Shown piece after piece: positions 9,095-17,119 of a DNA stretch of 64,000 nucleotides (the stretch's first letter is position 1; each line of letters begins with the position of its first letter). Source of the DNA: Anderseniella sp963700895 (GTDB lineage: Bacteria > Pseudomonadota > Alphaproteobacteria > Rhizobiales > Aestuariivirgaceae); assembly GCA_963700895.1 (NCBI GenBank), contig CAVOZI010000004.1, positions 124,001-188,000 on the forward strand. The letters are read 5' to 3'. Made by a program: the position numbers and the translations under genes. The notes beneath the pieces were generated by a model. The model worked only from the letters and a program-made list of their open reading frames with translations. It was not told the origin of the DNA and searched no databases.

Positions 9095-10927
9095 ATGGCG
9101 TCCAACAAGGCATACCAGTACACCGATCACCAGTTCGACGTGGTTGTCGTCGGCGCCGGCGGGGCAGGGCTTCGCGCCGCGCTCGGCATGGCCGAGCAGG
9201 GCCTGCGCACCGCCTGCATCACCAAGGTGTTCCCCACCCGCTCCCATACGGTGGCGGCGCAGGGCGGCATTGCAGCCAGCTTGCAGAACATGGGCCCGGA
9301 CCACTGGCAGTGGCACATGTACGACACGGTGAAGGGCTCCGACTGGCTGGGCGATACCGATGCCATGGAATATCTGGCGCGGGAAGCGCCGGCGGCAGTC
9401 TACGAACTCGAGCATTACGGCGTGCCGTTCAGCCGCACCGAAGAAGGCAAGATCTACCAGCGCCCGTTTGGCGGCCACATGCAGAATTTCGGTGACGGCC
9501 CGCCGGTGCAGCGCACCTGCGCGGCGGCCGACCGTACAGGTCACGCCATTCTGCACACGCTGTATGGCCAGAGCCTGAAACACAACGCGCAGTTCTTTAT
9601 CGAGTACTTCGCCCTCGACCTGATCATGTCGGACGATGGCGCCTGTACCGGTGTGGTGGCGTGGAACCTTGAAGACGGCAGCATTCACCGCTTTGCCGCC
9701 AAGATGGTGGTGCTGGCGACCGGCGGCTATGGCCGCGCCTACTTCTCGGCAACGTCGGCCCACACCTGCACCGGCGACGGCAACGGCATGGTGGCGCGCG
9801 CCGGGCTTCCGCTGCAGGACATGGAGTTCGTGCAGTTCCATCCGACCGGCATCTATGGTGCGGGTTGCCTGATCACCGAGGGTGCGCGTGGCGAGGGCGG
9901 CTACCTGACCAACTCGGAAGGCGAGCGTTTCATGGAGCGTTATGCGCCCAACGCCAAGGATCTTGCCTCGCGCGATGTGGTCTCGCGCTGCATGACCATG
10001 GAAATCCGCGAAGGCCGCGGCGTGGGCAAGAACAAGGACCACATCCACCTGCACCTCGATCACCTCGATCCGGACGTGCTGGCTGAACGGCTCCCGGGCA
10101 TTTCCGAGAGCGCCAAGATCTTCGCCGGCGTGGATCTGACGCGCGAGCCGATACCGGTGCTGCCGACGGTGCACTACAACATGGGCGGCATTCCCACCAA
10201 CTATTGGGGCGAAGTGCTAAAGCCGACGAAAAAGGATCCGGACGCGATCCAGCCCGGCCTGATGGCGGTGGGCGAAGCGGGCTGTGCGTCGGTTCACGGC
10301 GCCAACCGGCTTGGCTCCAATTCGCTGATCGACCTGGTGGTGTTCGGCCGGGCCGCCGCCATCCGCGCCAGCAAGGTGGTGGACCGCGACTCTGCCGTGC
10401 CATCCATCAACGAGGCCTGCGTCGACAGGATCATGGACCGCTTCGATGCGCTTCGCCATGCCAACGGCTCCACGCCGACGGCATCGCTGCGGCTGGAAAT
10501 GCAGCGGGCGATGCAGGAAGACGCGGCGGTTTTCCGCACCCAGGAAACGCTGGAGCAAGGCTGCCGCCGTCTCGATGCGGCGTGGAAGAAGATGGCCGAC
10601 CTAAAGGTCACTGATCGGTCGATGATCTGGAACTCGGACCTCGTCGAAACGCTGGAGCTGGAAAACCTGATGGCTTCGGCCATCACCACGGTCTATTCGG
10701 CGGAAGCCCGCAAGGAAAGCCGCGGGGCCCATGCGCGCGAGGACTACAAGGACGGGCCGTATGCGGGCCGTGACGACAAGAACTGGCGCAAGCACACGCT
10801 GGCCTGGGTCGACGGCAAGGGCAAGGTGAAGCTCGATTACCGCCCGGTGCATACCGAGCCGCTGACCACGCCGGCCGAAGGCGGCATCGACCCGAAGAAG
10901 ATCGCGCCCAAGGCACGTGTTTACTGA
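9095..10927 (+). CDS. sdhA: Succinate dehydrogenase flavoprotein subunit
   Basis: 610 residues from the ATG at 9095, with GGAGG 12-16 bases upstream. Oxidises succinate to fumarate at a covalent FAD. Visible features are the dinucleotide-binding VVVGAGGAGLRAALGM near the N-terminus, the flavin-attachment TRSHTVAAQGGI (His51), and QFHPTGIYGAGCLITEGARGEGG and HYNMGGIPTNY around the active site. The catalytic arginine region GANRLGSNSLIDLVVFGR is also present. The C-terminus ends with the usual PKARVY-type tail. It is in operon with sdhC and sdhD upstream and sdhB 11 bases downstream. Confidence 0.97.
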   Translation: MASNKAYQYTDHQFDVVVVGAGGAGLRAALGMAEQGLRTACITKVFPTRSHTVAAQGGIAASLQNMGPDHWQWHMYDTVKGSDWLGDTDAMEYLAREAPAAVYELEHYGVPFSRTEEGKIYQRPFGGHMQNFGDGPPVQRTCAAADRTGHAILHTLYGQSLKHNAQFFIEYFALDLIMSDDGACTGVVAWNLEDGSIHRFAAKMVVLATGGYGRAYFSATSAHTCTGDGNGMVARAGLPLQDMEFVQFHPTGIYGAGCLITEGARGEGGYLTNSEGERFMERYAPNAKDLASRDVVSRCMTMEIREGRGVGKNKDHIHLHLDHLDPDVLAERLPGISESAKIFAGVDLTREPIPVLPTVHYNMGGIPTNYWGEVLKPTKKDPDAIQPGLMAVGEAGCASVHGANRLGSNSLIDLVVFGRAAAIRASKVVDRDSAVPSINEACVDRIMDRFDALRHANGSTPTASLRLEMQRAMQEDAAVFRTQETLEQGCRRLDAAWKKMADLKVTDRSMIWNSDLVETLELENLMASAITTVYSAEARKESRGAHAREDYKDGPYAGRDDKNWRKHTLAWVDGKGKVKLDYRPVHTEPLTTPAEGGIDPKKIAPKARVY

Positions 10928-10938
10928 GGCACTGACAG

Positions 10939-11718
10939 ATGGTTGAACTCGCACTTCCCAAAAATTCGCAGGTCACCGAAGGCAAGGTGTGGCCGAAGCC
11001 GCAGGGCGCCAACCGGACCCGCGAATTCAAGGTGTACCGCTGGTCGCCGGACGATGACGCCAACCCGCGGGTGGACACCTACACGGTGGATCTGGACGAC
11101 TGCGGGCCGATGGTTCTGGACGCTCTTATCAAGATCAAGAACGACATCGACCCGACGTTGACCTTCCGCCGCTCGTGCCGCGAGGGCATCTGCGGATCGT
11201 GCGCCATGAACATCGACGGCACCAACACGCTGGCCTGCACCAAGGGCATCGATGATGTGAAGGGCGAAGTGCGCATCTATCCGCTGCCGCACATGCCGGT
11301 GATCAAGGACCTGGTGCCGGACCTGACGCGGTTCTATGCGCAGCACCGCTCGATTGAGCCGTGGCTCAAGACCGATACGCCGGAGCCACGCACCGAGTGG
11401 CGCCAGTCGAAGGAAGACCGCGAGAAGATCGACGGGCTTTATGAATGCATCCTGTGCGCCTGCTGCTCGACCTCGTGCCCGAGCTACTGGTGGAACGGCG
11501 ACCGTTATCTGGGCCCGGCCATCCTGCTGCAGGCCTATCGCTGGCTGATCGACTCGCGCGATGAAGCCACCGGCGAGCGTCTCGACAACCTCGAAGATCC
11601 GTTCCGGCTGTATCGCTGCCATACCATCATGAACTGCGCCAAGGCATGTCCGAAGGGGCTCAACCCGGCAAAGGCGATTGCAGAAATAAAGAAGATGATG
11701 GTCGAGCGACGGGTCTAG
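10939..11718 (+). CDS. sdhB: Succinate dehydrogenase iron-sulfur subunit
   Basis: 259 residues. It carries electrons from SdhA to quinone. All three cluster motifs are visible: the [2Fe-2S] CREGICGSC (about residues 75-83) with a later cysteine at TLACTKG, then CILCACCSTSCP and CHTIMNCAKACPKGLNP for the [4Fe-4S] and [3Fe-4S] clusters. It is last of sdhCDAB. No U-rich terminator follows; the hairpin at 11746-11774, just before the next gene, is the only structured element in the gap. Confidence 0.97.
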   Translation: MVELALPKNSQVTEGKVWPKPQGANRTREFKVYRWSPDDDANPRVDTYTVDLDDCGPMVLDALIKIKNDIDPTLTFRRSCREGICGSCAMNIDGTNTLACTKGIDDVKGEVRIYPLPHMPVIKDLVPDLTRFYAQHRSIEPWLKTDTPEPRTEWRQSKEDREKIDGLYECILCACCSTSCPSYWWNGDRYLGPAILLQAYRWLIDSRDEATGERLDNLEDPFRLYRCHTIMNCAKACPKGLNPAKAIAEIKKMMVERRV

Positions 11719-11745
11719 GTTTTCCCGGCCATGAATTGTGCAGTA

Positions 11746-11774
11746 GGCTGCCTCTTTCAACATACGAGGCAGCC
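11746..11774 (+). promoter_or_regulatory. Hairpin enclosing the Shine-Dalgarno site of the next gene
   Basis: GGCTGCCTC (11746-11754) pairs perfectly with GAGGCAGCC (11766-11774) around an 11-base loop. The 3' arm contains GAGG, the only Shine-Dalgarno-like sequence for the ATG at 11776. In the folded RNA the ribosome-binding site would be buried. This could be translational control (for example thermal or protein-dependent) or a transcription stop for sdhB, though no T-run follows. Confidence 0.5.
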
Positions 11775-11775
11775 G

Positions 11776-12762
11776 ATGATACGTCCCTTGCTCTTCATCA
11801 TTGCAGCGCTTGCAGCCATGAGCCTGCCCGCGCAGGCGTTTGATTGCGCCAGGGCCGGCACCGTTACCGAGAAGCTGATCTGCTCCGACGCGGCGCTGAA
11901 GGCGGCGGATGATGCGATGGGCGCGGCGTGGAAACGTCTTGGCGATCTGCTGGACAAGACCGAAATGCAGGCCATGCGGGCCAGTCAGAGGGCTTGGCTG
12001 AAGCTGCGCGATGACCGCTGCGGCTATGGCGAGGACGCGGAACGGGTGCAGTGCCTCAAGACGGTGACTGCCGAACGGACGCTCATCCTGTCGGGCGAGC
12101 CCAGAACCGGGCCTGGAACGGGCAACCGCCTGGTACCGTTTGCGATTCATCGCCCCGGCAGCAATAAAACCTACTCGGTGGACATTGCCGGGGTGCGCTT
12201 TGCCGATCCGCAGGCGCCCGGCGAGCTGGCGTTCAACAGCATGGTGGACGACGGCATCAACGCATCGCCGCTAAACGAGACCGTCGACTTTGAAAGTGCC
12301 GGTGAGCTTGCCTACAACGAGTCGATGGTTGTTGAATATGCTGGACCGAACCTGATCTCGTCATTGTCGAGCGTCTGGCGCTATGATGGCGGAGCGCATG
12401 GCAACTACTATTCGACCGGCCTCAACTTCGCGCTTGATCAGGGCGAGTTGCAGTTTTCCGATTTGTTTGCGGACACGGCCTTGCCACAACTGGCAACGGC
12501 GTGCCGCGAGCGGCTGAGCCGGGCTGAAACCAGCGAGGTGCTGAGCCCGCAGGAACGGCGCGACAACCTGTTCGAGGACACGGTTGCGGTGTTTGCCGAA
12601 CAGATGAAATCGCTCCGGATATGGTCTTTCGATGCGAACGGCGCGCGGGTGCACTTTGCGCCCTATGCGATTGCTTCCTATGCGGCCGGATCGTTCGAAT
12701 GCCGGCTGCCGCTGGATCTGCTGTCGGGCTTGAGCAAGGCGCCGCACTACCTGCCGCAGTGA
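11776..12762 (+). CDS. Secreted LprI-like (DUF1311) protein with DUF3298-type C-terminus
   Basis: 328 residues from the ATG at 11776. A clear Sec signal peptide (RPLLFIIAALAAMSLPAQAF) is cleaved near residue 21. Residues about 22-100 match the lysozyme-inhibitor LprI-N/DUF1311 pattern, with paired cysteines (DCARAGTVTEKLICSD; RCGYGEDAERVQCL) and the SQRAWLKLRDDRC segment. The remainder resembles DUF3298: a GGAHGNYYSTGLNF stretch, a SDLFAD motif and a C-terminal VHFAPYAIASYAAGSFE. A periplasmic role is inferred. DUF1311 proteins in other bacteria inhibit lysozyme, but this is unproven here. Translation may be controlled by the hairpin that covers its ribosome-binding site. Confidence 0.75.
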   Translation: MIRPLLFIIAALAAMSLPAQAFDCARAGTVTEKLICSDAALKAADDAMGAAWKRLGDLLDKTEMQAMRASQRAWLKLRDDRCGYGEDAERVQCLKTVTAERTLILSGEPRTGPGTGNRLVPFAIHRPGSNKTYSVDIAGVRFADPQAPGELAFNSMVDDGINASPLNETVDFESAGELAYNESMVVEYAGPNLISSLSSVWRYDGGAHGNYYSTGLNFALDQGELQFSDLFADTALPQLATACRERLSRAETSEVLSPQERRDNLFEDTVAVFAEQMKSLRIWSFDANGARVHFAPYAIASYAAGSFECRLPLDLLSGLSKAPHYLPQ

Positions 12763-12788
12763 AGCCGTCTGCCGGCATTCATGGTTAA

Positions 12789-12808
12789 CCGGTTGTCAAC
12801 ACAACCGG
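12789..12808. repeat. Inverted repeat after the LprI-like gene
   Basis: CCGGTTGT - CAAC - ACAACCGG: perfect 8-base arms with a 4-base loop, 26 bases after the stop at 12762. It would form a stable hairpin and may end transcription, although no T-run follows; an operator for the next gene is the alternative. Confidence 0.4.
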
Positions 12809-12852
12809 GATCATGCTGGCATCTCGCGGTGTGCAAATGAAGGTCATGCGCC

Positions 12853-13290
12853 ATGAGCCACATGCCAGAGACTGCCGTTCCGGTCGATGCAGTCCGACCC
12901 TGCGGCGAGGTCAGCGTCTGCTATCCACCGCTCCGCGATGCTGACGGGCCACTGCAGGCAATTGCGGCGCGCGGAAACGTGCCGCTGCTGATTGGCGGTT
13001 GCGTGCTGGCGGAGGTGTCGAGCGCGCAACTCGACAGTGAGTGGCGGGCTTGTGAAACCTTGAGCGATGCGCAGGCCGCCGACTATTGCCGGCGTGCTGC
13101 GGCGCGTTTGTCACGCGCCTTCGACAGCGGACTTGGCGCGGCCGACCTGGCGGATGTGGTTGCCAATGCGGCGGTGCTGTTCGTCATCAGCCTGCGCAAG
13201 GCAGGGCTCGGCTCGGCTCGCGAGATCGGGCCGTGCACGGTCCGTCATGACGGATCAGGCGGGGCTGGCCGGGTGAGCGCTGCCGGCTGA
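12853..13290 (+). CDS. Hypothetical protein
   Basis: 145 residues; family not recognised. The region starts MSHMPETAVPVDAV and has no signal peptide. A moderately hydrophobic patch (NVPLLIGGCVLAEV) and an alanine-rich helical stretch (SGLGAADLADVVANAAVLFVI) are seen, with five cysteines spread along the chain. A weak AAGG-type ribosome site precedes the ATG. The last 36 bases overlap the 3' end of the GNAT gene on the other strand. Codon use is GC-rich like its neighbours. It could be a lineage-specific gene, and a spurious reading frame cannot be ruled out. Confidence 0.5.
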   Translation: MSHMPETAVPVDAVRPCGEVSVCYPPLRDADGPLQAIAARGNVPLLIGGCVLAEVSSAQLDSEWRACETLSDAQAADYCRRAAARLSRAFDSGLGAADLADVVANAAVLFVISLRKAGLGSAREIGPCTVRHDGSGGAGRVSAAG

Positions 13291-13854
13291 CAGCTGCCGC
13301 AGCGTACCGCCGAGGCCGATGGCCTCGCCGAAGAATTCCTCGATCATCGAAACCGGCGTTGGCCACGGCATGGTGAAGCGGCCATGGGTCTCGTCACTGT
13401 TGAACTCCAGTTCGGCGCCGTGTTTCTCGGCCAGCTTGCGGATGCGCACGTTGCTGGTGCGGCACCACAAATCAAGGCCGGAAACCGTGCGGTTGCGGGC
13501 AACCGCAATGATGCGTTCCAGCAGTGCATCGCCCAGGCCGCGGTTTTGCCAGTCCTGCTCGACCGAGAAGGCAGCTTCGGCATTCCAGGGATATTTGCTG
13601 GTGATGAAGCGGATTTCGCCGACGCCGCGCAGGTCACCGCCGACGAATGCGCCGTAGACGAGACCGCTGCCGGTCATGGCCGAGTTGACATAGGCATCGA
13701 TGAAGCTGGCGTGAACGGCGCCGCCGAAACGCATTGCCCGCGATTCCGGATCGAGCCGGGTGAAGTGTTCGCGGAACAGGCCGGCCTCGTGCGGCCATAA
13801 CCGCCGGATGACGGTGGATTCGCCGCTGCCATTGCTTTCGCTGGAGTGTGCCAT
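13255..13854 (-). CDS. GNAT family N-acetyltransferase
   Basis: 199 residues. A single GNAT domain: IRRLWPHEAGLFREHFTRLDPESRAMRFGG at the N-terminus, then AAFSVEQDWQNRGLGDALLERIIAVAR, where QNRGLGDALL is the acetyl-CoA-binding R/QxxGxG/A loop (about residues 103-112). The Lys/Leu-rich LRKLAEKHGAEL-type region is present as RIRKLAEKHGAELEF. The substrate cannot be told. The gene is unusual for its promoter, a near-perfect -35/-10 pair flanked by two 19-base repeats (see 13909-13957). Its 3' end overlaps the hypothetical gene on the plus strand by 36 bases. Confidence 0.85.
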   Translation of the reverse strand: MAHSSESNGSGESTVIRRLWPHEAGLFREHFTRLDPESRAMRFGGAVHASFIDAYVNSAMTGSGLVYGAFVGGDLRGVGEIRFITSKYPWNAEAAFSVEQDWQNRGLGDALLERIIAVARNRTVSGLDLWCRTSNVRIRKLAEKHGAELEFNSDETHGRFTMPWPTPVSMIEEFFGEAIGLGGTLRQLSAGSAHPASPA

Positions 13855-13908
13855 GTTGATGCTGTTCCTCGCTGCCCGACGGGCAAAATCTGCTACCGTT
13901 CAACATAA

Positions 13909-13957
13909 TGCTGCATTGCAACATTATAAAGGCCAGATTGCTGCAATGCAACAATAT
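13909..13957 (-). promoter_or_regulatory. Promoter of the GNAT gene with paired 19-base operator-like repeats
   Basis: On the minus strand TTGCAT (13951-13946), a 17-base spacer and TATAAT (13928-13923) form a near-consensus promoter about 70 bases before the GNAT start. Two direct repeats, TGCTGCATTGCAACATTAT (13909-13927) and TGCTGCAATGCAACAATAT (13939-13957), are spaced 30 bases apart and differ at two positions. One covers the -10 region, the other the -35. Each holds CTGC-N3-GCAA, which recalls the TGC-rich sites described for the polyhydroxyalkanoate regulator PhaR in alphaproteobacteria. The regulator identity is inference. mmsA lies divergently 150 bases away and could share it. Confidence 0.6.
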
Positions 13958-14108
13958 GGGTCCGGGTGGTTGTGCCGGTTCCTGGAATGCCCCGGCGGCC
14001 CAAACTGGTGCTTGCCTGAAAGTTTCGCGGTGAGTACGGTCCCGCCGGATAAGGTCCACTACAGTCGAGGAGGCCGCCGGCCATTCAGGGCCCGTGCGGT
14101 AATCAAGC

Positions 14109-15608
14109 ATGGTCAAGGAAATCGGTCATTTCATCGGCGGCAAGCGCGTCGCCGGCACGTCCGGCAGGTTTGCCGACGTCTACAACCCGTCGACGGGTGA
14201 AGTGCAGGCAAAGGTGGCGCTGGCCACCAGGGACGAGGTGCGGGCCGCAGTCGAGAACGCAGCTGCCGCGCAGCCGGCCTGGGCGCGGGAAAACCCCCAG
14301 AAGCGCGCCCGGGTGATGATGAAGTTCGTCGAGCTGGTGAACGCCGAGAAGGAGAGCCTTGCGCAACTCCTGTCCAGCGAGCATGGCAAGACCGTTCCCG
14401 ACAGTCATGGCGACATCCAGCGTGGCGTCGAGGTGGCCGAATTCGCCACCGGCATCCCGCATCTGCTGAAGGGCGAGTACACGCAAGGGGCAGGGCCTGG
14501 CATCGACATGTATTCGATGCGCCAGCCGCTGGGCGTGGCTGCCGGCATCACGCCGTTCAATTTCCCGGCAATGATCCCGATGTGGAAATTCGCGCCGGCG
14601 ATCGCGTGCGGCAACGCCTTCATCCTGAAGCCGTCTGAACGCGATCCGTCGGTGCCGCTGCGGCTGGCTGAACTGATGATCGAGGCGGGCCTGCCTGCCG
14701 GCATCCTCAACGTGGTCAACGGCGACAAGGAGTCGGTGGACGCGATTCTCGAGGACGACATCATCCAGGCGGTTGGCTTCGTCGGTTCCACCGCGATCGC
14801 CGAGTACGTCTATTCACGCGGCTGCGCGGCAGGCAAGCGGGTGCAGTGCTTCGGCGGCGCCAAGAACCACATGATCATCATGCCGGACGCCGACATGGAC
14901 CAGGCCGTCGATGCGCTGATCGGGGCAGGTTACGGTTCGGCCGGTGAACGCTGCATGGCCATCTCGGTTGCCGTGCCGGTGGGCGAGGACACGGCCAACC
15001 GGCTGATGGGCAAGCTGATCCCGCGGGTTGAGAACCTGCGCATCGGGCCGTCGACCGATCGCGAGGCGGATTATGGCCCGGTGGTCACCCGGCAGGCGCT
15101 GGAGCGGATCCGCGAGTATGTCGATATCGGCGTCAAGGAAGGCGCCACGCTGGCGGTCGACGGGCGTGGCTTCACCATGCAGGGCTATGAGAACGGCTAC
15201 TTCATGGGCGGCTGCCTGTTCGACAACGTCACCAAGGACATGCGCATCTACAAGGAAGAGATTTTCGGTCCCGTGTTGTCGGTGGTGCGCGCCAAGACCT
15301 ACGAGGAGGCCATCGACCTGCCGATGAGCCACTCCTACGGCAACGGCGTGGCGATCTATACCCGGGATGGAGATGCTGCCCGCGATTTCGCCGACCGCAT
15401 CAATATCGGCATGGTGGGCGTCAACGTGCCGATCCCGGTGCCGCTGGCCTATTACACCTTCGGCGGCTGGAAGAAGTCGGCCTTCGGAGACCTCAACCAG
15501 CATGGACCCGACTCGGTGCGTTTTTACACCCGCACCAAGACGGTTACCTCGCGCTGGCCGTCGGGAATCAAGGACGGGGCCGAATTCTCTATCCCGACCA
15601 TGGGCTGA
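14109..15608 (+). CDS. mmsA: CoA-acylating methylmalonate-semialdehyde dehydrogenase
   Basis: 499 residues. Converts methylmalonate semialdehyde (valine degradation) or malonate semialdehyde to propionyl-CoA or acetyl-CoA with NAD and CoA. Aldehyde-dehydrogenase features are ITPFNFPAMIPMWKFAPAIACGN, the NAD-binding GFVGSTAIAEYVYSRG, and the catalytic cysteine in SAGERCMAIS (Cys about 282). The family-specific FGGAKNHMIIMPDAD, where most ALDHs have a glutamate in ELGGK, marks the CoA-acylating type. The C-terminal PVPLAYYTFGGWKKSAFGD is also typical of MmsA. It is a single-gene unit: a hairpin at 15634-15669 follows, and the divergent GNAT gene shares its upstream region. Confidence 0.95.
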   Translation: MVKEIGHFIGGKRVAGTSGRFADVYNPSTGEVQAKVALATRDEVRAAVENAAAAQPAWARENPQKRARVMMKFVELVNAEKESLAQLLSSEHGKTVPDSHGDIQRGVEVAEFATGIPHLLKGEYTQGAGPGIDMYSMRQPLGVAAGITPFNFPAMIPMWKFAPAIACGNAFILKPSERDPSVPLRLAELMIEAGLPAGILNVVNGDKESVDAILEDDIIQAVGFVGSTAIAEYVYSRGCAAGKRVQCFGGAKNHMIIMPDADMDQAVDALIGAGYGSAGERCMAISVAVPVGEDTANRLMGKLIPRVENLRIGPSTDREADYGPVVTRQALERIREYVDIGVKEGATLAVDGRGFTMQGYENGYFMGGCLFDNVTKDMRIYKEEIFGPVLSVVRAKTYEEAIDLPMSHSYGNGVAIYTRDGDAARDFADRINIGMVGVNVPIPVPLAYYTFGGWKKSAFGDLNQHGPDSVRFYTRTKTVTSRWPSGIKDGAEFSIPTMG

Positions 15609-15633
15609 GCCTGGCAACACAATCTCATGAACC

Positions 15634-15669
15634 AGGGCCGGTGAGCACTTTCGCGTGCTTGCCGGCCCT
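15634..15669 (+). terminator. Terminator-like hairpin after mmsA
   Basis: AGGGCCGGTGAGCAC - TTTCGC - GTGCTTGCCGGCCCT: 15-base arms with a 2-base internal mismatch, starting 25 bases after the mmsA stop. Very stable. The following bases (TGCCGTT) hold no long T-run, so efficiency is uncertain. Confidence 0.6.
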
Positions 15670-15819
15670 TGCCGTTAACCCGGCATTGAGCAAGGCATCA
15701 ATCTTGCCACGTTGAACCGCCGCTCCAGCTGTTGCGGCGGGCCATCGTGACACTCCGTTAACGCGCCCCATGCAAGCCTCGGTCCTGATTGACGCTAAGT
15801 GGTCTCGGGGGCGGCAGAA

Positions 15820-17047
15820 ATGTCTGAATGGGGTTTCCTGCTGGTTGCGGTTCTGGCCGCGGCTTCCATGCTGGTGGTGTTCAACTGGCGCCGCCCCGTC
15901 AGCCTTGTCCGGATCATCCATGTCCAGCGTCCGGTAGACGAGGTCTGGCGTAGCGTGGACCACGCATACGGCGAGCTGCAGTGGCAGCAGCACCTTGACA
16001 GCCACGTGACCAGCAATGACGGCCGTTCGGTGACGCTCAGCCACAGCATGCGGCGCGACGATGGCAGCCGGGTTGAATGGCAACTCAGCTTCGACATCGT
16101 GGAACGGGTTGCTGGCAAGCTGGTCAGGCTCGAGCGTACCGGCATTGACGGGCTGGCGCTGGACGACCGGCTGCTGGATTATTCAATTGAACTCGAACCG
16201 CGCGGCAGTGGAACGCAAGTAAGGTTGCGCGAACGGTGGGGGCCAAGGTCGCTGACGGGTTTTGCGCTGGCCCACATGGACGCCGCCCAGCAGCTCGCCC
16301 GGCTGAAAGCCTGGTGCGAGACCGGCAAGACGAAGCCGGGCGGCAGTCATGGCTGGACGACGATCATCATCTCGGTTGCCTCGCTGGCGGCGACGGCGGC
16401 GGCCTTTTCGCTCCTGCTCGGCTGGCAGGTCGGACTGATATTCGTTGGCCTGCTGGTGCTGCATGAACTTGGGCACCTGATCTCGTTCCGGCTGATCGGG
16501 CAGCCCTGGGGCAAGATCATCTTCCTGCCGTTCCTGGGTGGTGTCGCGGTATCGCGCGTGCCGCACCTGCGGCTGGCAGACGATGCGTTCTGCGCGATCA
16601 TGGGGGCGGGGCTTTCCATCATTGCGCTGGTGCCGGCCGTCCTTGTCAGCCTCTATGACATTGGCAGCCCGGATTTCCAGTCCGTTGCCTTTGTCATGGC
16701 GGCAATTGCGGGTGCGCTCAATCTGCTCAACCTGCTTCCGGTGTTTCCGCTGGATGGCGGCAGGGTGCTGCGAGCCGTGCTGCAATCGCTGCTGCCTGAC
16801 CATGTGCGAACCTCGATGTTCTTCACGGCAGTGGCGGTGGCGGCTGGCGGCGTGTATTTCCAGAAACCCGGTGCTGGCAGCCATTGCCGTTGTGGCGTTC
16901 TTCCAGAGCACCAGGCTTGGACCCGCCCGGCGCGATATCGAGCCGATGAATGGTGAGGGAGCGGCAGTGATGTGCACGGCCTACCTGTCATTGACCGCTG
17001 CGCACGGACTTGCCCTGTTGTCGTTCTGGCCGATGCTGGCGGGTTGA
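15820..17047 (+). CDS. SRPBCC-domain / M50 site-2 protease-like membrane metallopeptidase (one frameshift)
   Basis: 408 residues after correction, from the ATG at 15820. A transmembrane helix (about 4-24) is followed by an SRPBCC/START-like domain (about 35-165; IIHVQRPVDEVWRSVDHAYG is its typical first strand). A membrane M50 (site-2 protease) domain then carries the zinc motif HELGH (215-219), and LLPVFPLDGGR (Asp about 312) supplies the third ligand. Intramembrane proteolysis is inferred; the SRPBCC part may sense a lipid or other hydrophobic ligand. The frame breaks near 16860: TATTTC C AGAAAC. One extra C is inferred, because the next frame continues as RNPVLAAIAVVAFFQSTRLG and two more hydrophobic segments to the TGA at 17047. 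The zapE gene follows in the same direction. Confidence 0.8.
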
Positions 17048-17119
17048 ACCGGCATCGTTGACGCGCTACCAGAGATGCGCCGCAGCCATTGAGACTGCCC
17101 AGCGTCAACATTTCTGCCC

